This document shows, in pieces, positions 1-5,030 of a stretch of 5,030 nucleotides of DNA. Made by a program: the position numbers and the translations under genes. The DNA lies in assembly GCA_947177925.1 (NCBI GenBank), contig CAMWWJ010000248.1, forward strand, positions 1 to 5,030. Direction: 5' to 3'. This stretch comes from an uncultured Lachnospiraceae bacterium (GTDB taxonomy: Bacteria; Bacillota; Clostridia; Lachnospirales; Lachnospiraceae). The notes under the pieces are model-generated. The model was given only the letters and a program-made list of their open reading frames with translations, was not told where the DNA came from and did not search any database. Within the stretch, counting starts at the first letter, position 1; the number at the start of each line of letters is the position of its first letter.

Positions 1-1
1 G

Positions 2-181
2 GAAAGGGGACTCTGCGTCAAACTGGAGGATTTTGTCTTTGTACAGGAGGCGTCCTCTGGTGGGCAGGATGAGGTGGTTGTGGAGGATGCAAAAGAAAGA
101 AAATTTGAACTTTCTGCCACGCTGGAAGAAGAACTGCTGGGTGCGGTTGCAGGATATTTGAAAATATTATTGAAAGAATGA
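2..181 (+). CDS. C-terminal fragment of an unrecognised protein (5' end outside window)
   Basis: Reading from base 2, this frame is open for 59 codons and ends at a TGA at 179-181; the other two forward frames are closed by stops within this stretch. The visible tail begins ERGLCVKLEDF and ends GYLKILLKE. It is acidic, rich in Glu, Asp and Val, with a likely beta strand near its start (VKLEDFVFVQ), a Gly/Ser/Asp-rich turn, and a probable amphipathic C-terminal helix (about the last 22 residues). There is no membrane segment and no motif I can assign to a family, so the function is unknown. It runs in the same direction as the ABC-F gene, but the two are separated by 292 non-coding bases with their own candidate promoter, so they are probably not strictly co-transcribed. 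No clear terminator follows the stop codon. Confidence 0.6.
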   Translation, partial: ERGLCVKLEDFVFVQEASSGGQDEVVVEDAKERKFELSATLEEELLGAVAGYLKILLKE

Positions 182-247
182 GCAGAATGTATGATGTAAA
201 AAAATATTTAAAAACAGTCAAGAGCAGCAGACTAATCAAAATCAAGA

Positions 248-269
248 GCCGGAAAGGCCGCCTTTCGGC
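248..269. repeat. Short GC-rich inverted repeat (hairpin)
   Basis: The left arm at 248-257 (GCCGGAAAGG) pairs with the right arm at 261-269 (CCTTTCGGC) over nine base pairs with one bulged G and a three-base loop. No T-run follows it on the plus strand, and only a weak T-rich stretch follows on the minus strand, so it is not a convincing terminator. It sits at the left edge of the GC-rich repeat-like block and may be its boundary structure. Confidence 0.5.
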
Positions 270-365
270 AATCATATGTACCGCTGCGTCTTTGCAGAGC
301 GAAAGCGTGCCCGTAAGGCTTCTATATGCTTTGCTGGCTTCTGCGTCCCCCATCCATCCCCTCTC
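248..365. repeat. Candidate dispersed intergenic repeat element
   Basis: This block is visibly richer in G and C than the A-rich sequence on both sides (about 182-245 and 390-473) and contains no gene with a ribosome binding site. It starts with the hairpin at 248-269 and has further imperfect self-complementarity: GCAGAG near 294 can pair with TTCTGC near 340, and AAAGC near 302 with GCTTT near 328. The heptamer CTGCGTC occurs twice within it. Read on the minus strand it translates to a peptide containing EASKAYRSLTGTLSLCKD. From memory this resembles short spurious reading frames that recur between genes in Lachnospiraceae genomes; I cannot verify that here. The boundaries are approximate. 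The alternative is ordinary intergenic DNA with chance structure. Confidence 0.4.
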
Positions 366-384
366 TCAATTTCAGCAATCCCCC

Positions 385-412
385 TTGCATTTTTCAAAAT
401 TTTCTGTACAAT
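385..412 (+). promoter_or_regulatory. Candidate sigma-A-type promoter for the ABC-F gene
   Basis: A TACAAT at 407-412 matches five of six positions of the -10 consensus. TTGCAT at 385-390, with a 16-base spacer, is a weak -35 match (TTG only). Transcription would start near 419 and give a leader of about 55 bases before the start codon at 474. The position fits the only complete gene downstream, but the weak -35 keeps this tentative. Confidence 0.4.
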
Positions 413-420
413 AGAAAAGG

Positions 421-447
421 TGGCAAAAAAATAAAACAGAATTGCCA
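421..447 (+). promoter_or_regulatory. Inverted repeat in the leader of the ABC-F gene
   Basis: TGGCAA at 421-426 and TTGCCA at 442-447 are perfect inverted repeats separated by 15 A-rich bases, lying between the candidate -10 box and the ribosome binding site. They could be a regulator-binding site or a weak leader hairpin. Six base pairs around a 15-base loop is not very stable as RNA, and chance is a real alternative. Confidence 0.25.
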
Positions 448-463
448 AAAATGAAAGAAAAAC

Positions 464-467
464 GGAG
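464..467 (+). promoter_or_regulatory. Ribosome binding site of the ABC-F gene
   Basis: GGAG lies six bases before the ATG at 474, an ideal distance. It supports this start over any alternative and explains why the encoded protein begins directly with the first strand of the ABC domain (MISANNVTLRIG). Confidence 0.7.
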
Positions 468-473
468 TCAATT

Positions 474-2111
474 ATGATTAGTGCAAACAATGTAACTTTA
501 CGAATCGGGAAAAAAGCCCTTTTTGAGGACGTTAATATTAAATTCACGGAAGGAAACTGTTATGGTTTAATCGGTGCCAACGGCGCCGGAAAATCCACTT
601 TTTTAAAAATCCTTTCCGGACAGTTGGATACTACCAAAGGCGATATTGCCATTACGCCGGGACAGCGCCTTTCCTTTTTGGAGCAGGATCATTTCAAATA
701 TGACGAATATCCTGTTATGGATGTAGTCATCATGGGAAATGAAAGATTATATACGATTATGAAGGAAAAGGACGCCATTTATGCAAAGGAGGATTTTTCT
801 GACGAAGACGGTATTCGTGCCAGTGAGTTAGAGGGTGAATTTGCAGAAATGGATGGATGGGAAGCAGAGTCCAATGCTGCCATGCTGTTAAACGGTCTTG
901 GTATCGATACGGATCTCCATTATTCACTTATGAAGGACTTAAATGGTAATGAAAAGGTAAAGGTCCTTTTGGCAAAGGCTTTATTTGGCAATCCGGATAT
1001 TCTGCTGCTTGACGAGCCTACCAACCATCTGGATTTAAATGCCATTGCCTGGCTGGAGGAATTTTTAATCAACTTTGAGAACACGGTAATCGTTGTTTCC
1101 CATGACCGTTATTTTTTAAATAAGGTATGCACCCATACGGCAGATATTGATTATGGCAAGATTCAGTTATATACAGGTAACTATGATTTCTGGTATGAGT
1201 CCAGCCAATTGCTTATAAAGCAGATGAAGGAAGCAAATAAGAAGAAAGAGGAGAAAATCAAGGAATTACAGGAATTCATTTCCCGTTTCTCCGCAAATGC
1301 ATCCAAATCCAAGCAGGCTACTTCCAGAAAGAAGGCACTTGAAAAAATTGAACTGGATGAAATCAAGCCTTCCAGCAGAAAATATCCTTATATTGATTTC
1401 AGACCGGAAAGAGAAATCGGAAATGAAGTTCTTTCCGTGGAAAATCTTACAAAAACCATCAATGGAGAAAAGGTTCTTGACCATATTTCCTTTATTGTGG
1501 GACATGATGATAAGATTGCCTTTGTGGGAGGCAACGAATTAGCGAAAACTACCTTGTTTAAGATTCTTATGGGAGAACTGGAGCCGGATGAAGGAAGCTT
1601 TAAGTGGGGGATTACTACTTCTCAGGCTTATTTTCCAAAGGATAACACGGAGGAATTTGATAATGACCTGACCATTGTAGACTGGCTTACCGGCTATTCC
1701 CCTGTAAAAGATGTTACTTATGTGCGGGGATTTTTGGGACGTATGCTGTTTGCGGGAGAGGACGGAGTGAAAAAGGTGAAGGTGTTGTCTGGTGGGGAAA
1801 AGGTTCGCTGCCTTTTATCCAAAATGATGATATCCGGCGCTAACTGTCTTGTATTGGATGAGCCTACCAACCATTTGGATATGGAATCCATTACAGCTTT
1901 GAACAACGGTCTTATCAAATTTAAAGGTGTGGCTTTGTTTGCCTGTCATGACCATCAGTTTGTGCAGACTACAGCAAACCGGATTATGGAAATTTTACCG
2001 GACGGCTCCTTAATTGATAAGATTACCACTTATGACGAGTATTTGGAAAGTGATGAAATGGCTAGAAAGAGAACGGTTTATACAGCAAATAAGGAAGAGG
2101 ACGAAAATTAA
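474..2111 (+). CDS. ykpA: ABC-F family ATPase, YbiT/YkpA group
   Basis: A 545-residue soluble protein with two ABC ATPase domains and no membrane segments, the ABC-F layout; these proteins bind the ribosomal E site and act on translation rather than transport. Domain 1 has Walker A at 34-42 (GANGAGKST), a signature at 156-160, Walker B with catalytic Glu at D180-E181 and the switch His at H210 (SHDR). A charged helical linker at about 243-297 carries SRFSANASKSKQATSRKK, typical of the YbiT/YkpA group. Domain 2 has an altered Walker A (VGGNELAKTT, 351-360), LSGGE at 438-442, D462-E463 and H492 (ACHDH). The first signature is LNGNE instead of LSGGE. The length matches this group, and the fairly short linker argues against a typical antibiotic-resistance ABC-F such as Vga or Lsa. 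The family is certain, the subgroup likely; the physiological role is not known from sequence. Confidence 0.93.
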   Translation: MISANNVTLRIGKKALFEDVNIKFTEGNCYGLIGANGAGKSTFLKILSGQLDTTKGDIAITPGQRLSFLEQDHFKYDEYPVMDVVIMGNERLYTIMKEKDAIYAKEDFSDEDGIRASELEGEFAEMDGWEAESNAAMLLNGLGIDTDLHYSLMKDLNGNEKVKVLLAKALFGNPDILLLDEPTNHLDLNAIAWLEEFLINFENTVIVVSHDRYFLNKVCTHTADIDYGKIQLYTGNYDFWYESSQLLIKQMKEANKKKEEKIKELQEFISRFSANASKSKQATSRKKALEKIELDEIKPSSRKYPYIDFRPEREIGNEVLSVENLTKTINGEKVLDHISFIVGHDDKIAFVGGNELAKTTLFKILMGELEPDEGSFKWGITTSQAYFPKDNTEEFDNDLTIVDWLTGYSPVKDVTYVRGFLGRMLFAGEDGVKKVKVLSGGEKVRCLLSKMMISGANCLVLDEPTNHLDMESITALNNGLIKFKGVALFACHDHQFVQTTANRIMEILPDGSLIDKITTYDEYLESDEMARKRTVYTANKEEDEN

Positions 2112-2124
2112 GATAAGAAGACTT

Positions 2125-2169
2125 GCTGCAGGGACACCTTGAAGAAATGGGTGTTTCGGCAGCTTTTTT
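2125..2169 (+). terminator. Rho-independent terminator after the ABC-F gene
   Basis: The arms 2125-2138 (GCTGCAGGGACACC) and 2150-2163 (GGTGTTTCGGCAGC) form a 14-position stem with one mismatch and two G-U pairs around an 11-base loop, followed at once by six T residues (2164-2169). It begins 13 bases after the ABC-F stop codon and separates that gene from the PHP-HAD pair. Confidence 0.85.
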
Positions 2170-2240
2170 CTGTTACATGGCAGGGTGCGGCAGTTTGGGC
2201 AGGGAGTGTTTGAATGCCGGTGCCTGATAGAAATTTAGAA

Positions 2241-2248
2241 GGGAGAGG
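2241..2248 (+). promoter_or_regulatory. Ribosome binding site of the PHP gene
   Basis: GGGAGAGG lies six bases before the ATG at 2255 and fixes this start. The 85 bases between the upstream terminator and this site are G-rich and show no promoter I can defend, though the terminator implies that one should be present or that read-through supplies the transcript. Confidence 0.65.
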
Positions 2249-2254
2249 ATTGAA

Positions 2255-3112
2255 ATGAAGATTGTGGATTTGCATGTCCATTCCACCAAATCGGATGGAA
2301 GTTATACCCCCCGCGAATTGGTGGAGTATGCTGTGAAAAAGGGATTGGCCGCCTTTGCCCTGACAGATCATGATACGACGGAAGGGTTAGCGGAGGCTTT
2401 TTTGGCGGCGGAAGGAAAAGATATCGAAGTGATTCCCGGAATTGAATTTTCTACCGAGTATCAGGGAAAGGACATTCATATTTTAGGTCTTTATATTGAT
2501 TATGAGGGAGAGGAATTTCGGAAATATCTGAAGAATTTTCAGGAATCCAGAAGAATCAGAAATGAGAAGATGTGTAAAAAGCTGGTAGAACACGGGGTGG
2601 ATATCAGCTATGAAGAATTGAAGGAACGATTTCCGGGTGCGGTGCTTACAAGAGCCCATTATGCCAGATTTTTATGGGAGGAAGGCTATGTTTCCAGTAT
2701 GAAGGAAGCATTTGACAGGTATATCGGAGATCATGCGCCCTGCTTTCTGCCAAGGGAAAAAGTGACGCCGGTTCAGGCGGTAAAGCTTATTTTAAAAGCA
2801 GGTGGGGTGCCCGTTCTGGCCCATCCCGTTTTATATGGCATGAGCGATAAACGGCTGGAGGAATTGGTGGCAGAATTAAAAGAGGCTGGACTTAAGGGAA
2901 TTGAGGCAGTCTACAGCACTTATAACAGCGGAGAAGAAAGGCAGATGAAAAAGCTGGCAGGGAAATACGGGCTGCTGATTTCAGGAGGTTCAGACTTTCA
3001 TGGTGCGGCAAAGCCCGGGCTGGATCTGGCAACCGGTTATGGAAAGCTGGTCATTCCTTATGAGATATTAGAGCGTATCAAGGAGGCAAAAGAGAACATA
3101 CATGAAATGTAA
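2255..3112 (+). CDS. PHP-domain metal-dependent phosphoesterase (RNase AM/TrpH-like)
   Basis: A 285-residue cytoplasmic protein that is a complete stand-alone PHP domain. All the usual metal ligands are visible: H7 and H9 (DLHVHS), D14, H39 (LTDHDT), E64 (PGIEFS), H75 (DIHILG), H189 (LAHP), and D246 and H248 (GGSDFHG), so a tri-metal active site should be intact. A small helical insert occupies about residues 83-160. Length and motif order match the YciV/TrpH-type family, whose characterised members remove phosphates from nucleoside 3',5'-bisphosphates or short RNA 5' ends (RNase AM in E. coli). It is not a histidinol phosphatase or polymerase PHP, judging by the motif spacing. Its last 11 bases overlap the HAD gene, so the two are very likely one operon. 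The exact substrate cannot be read from the sequence. Confidence 0.9.
   Translation: MKIVDLHVHSTKSDGSYTPRELVEYAVKKGLAAFALTDHDTTEGLAEAFLAAEGKDIEVIPGIEFSTEYQGKDIHILGLYIDYEGEEFRKYLKNFQESRRIRNEKMCKKLVEHGVDISYEELKERFPGAVLTRAHYARFLWEEGYVSSMKEAFDRYIGDHAPCFLPREKVTPVQAVKLILKAGGVPVLAHPVLYGMSDKRLEELVAELKEAGLKGIEAVYSTYNSGEERQMKKLAGKYGLLISGGSDFHGAAKPGLDLATGYGKLVIPYEILERIKEAKENIHEM
3080..3086 (+). promoter_or_regulatory. Distant Shine-Dalgarno for the HAD gene
   Basis: AAGGAGG lies inside the end of the PHP gene, 15 bases before the ATG at 3102. That is longer than the usual 5-9 bases. There is no other plausible in-frame start, because motif I of the enzyme begins only eight residues into the protein. 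Initiation may rely on coupling to translation of the PHP gene. Confidence 0.4.
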
Positions 3113-3941
3113 GATTTTATTTACGGATATGGATGGAACCTTATTAAATGATGAAAAGAAGATCTCCCAAAAGGTGTATCAGGCCATAGACCGGTTTACC
3201 GGAGCCGGAGGAAGCGTGGTTCTTTCCAGCGGGCGGCCGCTGAAAAGTATTTTGGAAACAAAAAACAGTCTGGGACTTCATTATCCGGGAATGTTTGTGA
3301 TTGCTTATAATGGAGCTTTGGTATATGACTGTCAGGCAGATACCCCTATTTTTGAGAAAAAGCTTTCGCTCGATTATGTAAACCAGTCTATGAACATTGC
3401 AAATGAATTTGGAATCCATTGTCAGACCTATTCCGATACACATATTTTAGTGGAACGGGACAGTAGGGAGCTGCAGGCATATCGGAAGCATATACATTTG
3501 CCCTATATGGTCGTGGAACACGTGGCGGAGTATTTAAAATCAATCGATATGGAGCCTTATAAGCTGATAGCAATCGAAACTGTGCCGGAAAAACTGGAGG
3601 CATTGAAGCAGGAGCTTTCAAGGAGGCTGCATGGAAAGATTCATGCCCTTTATTCTGCAAAAAACTATTTGGAAATCATCCATAAGGAGGCTTCCAAAGG
3701 TAATGCAGTTGCTTTTTTGTGTGATTATCTGAAAATTCCCATAGAAGAGACTGTGGCTGTGGGAGATGCGGCAAATGATATTTCCATGCTAAAGGCAGCA
3801 GGAGTGGGAGTAGCCATGAAAAATGCCACCTGGGATACGAAACAGGCGGCTGATTATGTGACAGATCATACAAACAATGAAGATGGGATTTTGGAGCTGT
3901 TTGCCAGATGGTTGGATGAAACTGCATTTTTTAACATATAG
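3102..3941 (+). CDS. Cof-type HAD-superfamily (class IIB) phosphatase
   Basis: A 279-residue cytoplasmic hydrolase with all four HAD motifs: motif I FTDMDGTLL with nucleophile D9 and acid/base D11, motif II at S43 (LSSGRP), motif III at K199 (ASKGNA) and motif IV GDAANDISML with D222 and D226 for Mg2+ binding. The stretch between motifs II and III (about 85-185) is the type IIB cap, which sets substrate choice. Length and the closing pattern (GVGVAMKNA, then a DGI segment near the end) are typical of the Cof/YidA/YwpJ group, which dephosphorylates sugar phosphates, pyridoxal phosphate or flavin precursors, often with broad specificity. It overlaps the PHP gene by 11 bases and follows it in the same direction, pointing to co-translation. 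The substrate is unknown. The start at 3102 is forced by motif I. Confidence 0.93.
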   Translation: MKCKILFTDMDGTLLNDEKKISQKVYQAIDRFTGAGGSVVLSSGRPLKSILETKNSLGLHYPGMFVIAYNGALVYDCQADTPIFEKKLSLDYVNQSMNIANEFGIHCQTYSDTHILVERDSRELQAYRKHIHLPYMVVEHVAEYLKSIDMEPYKLIAIETVPEKLEALKQELSRRLHGKIHALYSAKNYLEIIHKEASKGNAVAFLCDYLKIPIEETVAVGDAANDISMLKAAGVGVAMKNATWDTKQAADYVTDHTNNEDGILELFARWLDETAFFNI

Positions 3942-3989
3942 GTCTTTTTGTGTTCAAGTCTATGTATTGATTTTCAACCTCTGGCAGAA
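3942..3989. other. Short convergent intergenic gap
   Basis: These 48 bases lie between the 3' ends of the HAD gene and the minus-strand cyclase gene. I see only small inverted repeats: TTGA/TCAA at 3967-3977, and TGGCA/TGCCA at 3982-3997 running into the cyclase end. Neither is followed by a proper T-run on either strand, so no terminator can be called, although one would be expected between convergent genes. Confidence 0.4.
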
Positions 3990-5030
3990 TCATGCCACCA
4001 CCTGATTTTTCCCATTTCTCTTTCCTTTATATAAATTTTCGTCAGCAAGTGCAATAAGTCTTTCTATGCTATAGCCTGGAATATAGTCCATGACGCCAAA
4101 GGTCATGGTAACGGAAAGGGAAGTGGAAGAGTCCGTGACGATTGATTTTTCTATTTCGGAACGGATTCTTTCGCCAACTGTCTTGGCAATTTCTTTGTTG
4201 GCATTGATCAAAAGGAGAAATTCCTCCCCGCCCCAGCGGCAGACATAATCTTCGTCGCGCATCTGGCTTTTCAGGATATTGGCAACATTTGACAGAACCT
4301 TATCCCCGAAATCATGTCCATAGGTATCGTTCACTTTTTTAAAATCATCAATATCAGCAATAATGACACTGAAAACAGTTCCGCTGGCCTTTGCAATGTC
4401 CATAGTATGGTTTAAATGCTGTTCCATGGAACGGCGGTTGAATAACTGCGTCAGCGGATCCAGATTTGCAAGGGTATCCAGTCTGGTATTCTGAGCTTTC
4501 AGAGCATTTTGCATATGTAGGATTTCAAAAACGAACAACAATGAAAAAAATGCTTGAAACATAAATACAAGAAAGGAATTAAACAAGTACATAACCGGAA
4601 TAACGCCCTCGGGAATACATCTGCTGTAAGGCGGCACCACATAATAGCTTACTCCTTTTACAAGGATATATATGATGCAGATGAAAATGGAATAGACCAC
4701 AGGGAGCTTTAAGTTTCCGTAAAATTGGGGATTGGTAAACAGTAAATAAAATACAACAGGAACCAAAGCCAGAAAATATATCATATAACCGAAGTCCCAG
4801 CCTAAAAGAAGAGTGGAAGAAGAAGCAAAAAAGGCGACCTCCACTAACATAATATTCATAAGCTGGAAATATTTCTTCCTTTTAACAACAATCTTGTATA
4901 AAGTGAAATAAAACATACAACTGGCCAAATTATAAATAATCAAAGGTAGAACATCAAAATAATAATAAAATATGGAAAAGAAAAAATGTATGACAGCCAG
5001 TAAAACGATTAGAAAAGAATATTTCAATTC
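3990..5030 (-). CDS. Membrane-bound diguanylate cyclase (GGDEF domain), 5' end at window edge
   Basis: Makes cyclic di-GMP from two GTP at the inner face of the membrane. About 170 N-terminal residues form roughly six hydrophobic segments (near 4-24, 26-47, 56-75, 81-97, 108-131, 143-168, counted from the TTG at 5027), then a short helix leads into the GGDEF domain (about 185-345). Visible there are DPLTQLFNRR at 190-199, metal ligand D225 in ADIDDFK, N233, GHDFGD with D242, and the active loop GGEEF at 266-270. RDED at 257-260 lies five residues before GGEEF, the standard RxxD product-inhibition site. No EAL domain is present. The membrane part is not a sensor family I can name. The frame is open to base 5030: the only start visible near the edge is TTG, with no room to see a ribosome binding site, so the true start may lie outside. 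It converges on the HAD gene and is a separate transcription unit. Confidence 0.92.
   Translation of the reverse strand, partial: ELKYSFLIVLLAVIHFFFSIFYYYFDVLPLIIYNLASCMFYFTLYKIVVKRKKYFQLMNIMLVEVAFFASSSTLLLGWDFGYMIYFLALVPVVFYLLFTNPQFYGNLKLPVVYSIFICIIYILVKGVSYYVVPPYSRCIPEGVIPVMYLFNSFLVFMFQAFFSLLFVFEILHMQNALKAQNTRLDTLANLDPLTQLFNRRSMEQHLNHTMDIAKASGTVFSVIIADIDDFKKVNDTYGHDFGDKVLSNVANILKSQMRDEDYVCRWGGEEFLLLINANKEIAKTVGERIRSEIEKSIVTDSSTSLSVTMTFGVMDYIPGYSIERLIALADENLYKGKRNGKNQVVA

Noticed and set aside
18..353. Minus-strand frame of 111 codons with a hydrophobic middle
   Set aside because: It reads antisense across the end of the upstream gene and the repeat-like block, ends in low-complexity Pro-rich sequence, and has no ribosome binding site before its ATG. 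Treated as an artefact.
178..414. A 78-codon plus-strand frame whose ATG overlaps the stop of the upstream partial gene (ATGA)
   Set aside because: It has no convincing ribosome binding site. It runs through an AT-rich stretch, then the GC-rich repeat-like block, with composition changing midway, and it resembles no protein family. It is better explained as a chance frame through a repeat.
272..547. Minus-strand frame of 91 codons with a predicted membrane segment
   Set aside because: It overlaps the start of the ABC-F gene antisense. Its hydrophobic stretch is simply the complement of the A-rich leader, and its tail lies in the repeat-like block.
474..2111. Antibiotic-resistance ABC-F (Vga/Lsa/OptrA type)
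   Set aside because: The linker is short and carries the YbiT/YkpA-type SRFSANASKSKQATSRKK sequence rather than the extended loop of resistance proteins. No other resistance or mobile gene is nearby.
2210..2239. TTGAAT (2210-2215) with TTTAGA (2234-2239) as a promoter for the PHP gene
   Set aside because: The -10 match is poor, the spacer is 18 bases, and the start point would fall at or inside the ribosome binding site. Not strong enough to list.
3982..3997. TGGCA/TGCCA hairpin as a bidirectional terminator for the HAD and cyclase genes
   Set aside because: The stem is only five base pairs, it lies partly inside the cyclase coding end, and no adjacent T-run follows on either strand.

Overview
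The window looks like chromosomal DNA of a Gram-positive, low-to-moderate GC anaerobe, most likely a clostridial relative in or near the Lachnospiraceae. The reasons are clear GGAG/AGGAGG-type ribosome binding sites, tight gene spacing, an ABC-F protein of the Firmicute YkpA type and a PHP-HAD gene pair. This placement is inference from gene style, not a database match.

Layout. Positions 2-181 hold the last 59 codons of an unrecognised plus-strand gene. Positions 182-473 are non-coding. A GC-richer block at about 248-365 stands out from its AT-rich flanks and looks like a dispersed, partly self-complementary repeat. A candidate promoter, a small inverted repeat, an eight-codon possible leader ORF and a good ribosome binding site lie just before the next gene. 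Positions 474-2111 encode a complete ABC-F ATPase of the YbiT/YkpA group, closed by a Rho-independent terminator at 2125-2169. Positions 2255-3112 (PHP-domain phosphoesterase) and 3102-3941 (Cof-type HAD phosphatase) overlap by 11 bases and probably form a two-gene operon. Positions 3990-5030, on the minus strand, encode a membrane diguanylate cyclase (GGEEF motif with an intact RxxD inhibitory site) whose 5' end is cut by, or lies right at, the window edge.

Functionally this is mostly a housekeeping neighbourhood: a ribosome-associated ATPase, two small phosphoester hydrolases that may act on nucleotide or sugar-phosphate intermediates, and a convergent second-messenger enzyme that is probably an independent unit. 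I found no CRISPR array, tRNA, rRNA, phage gene or transposase, and nothing that amounts to a new multi-gene system. The points most worth checking are the repeat-like block, the leader of the ABC-F gene, and the altered nucleotide-binding motifs in the ABC-F protein.
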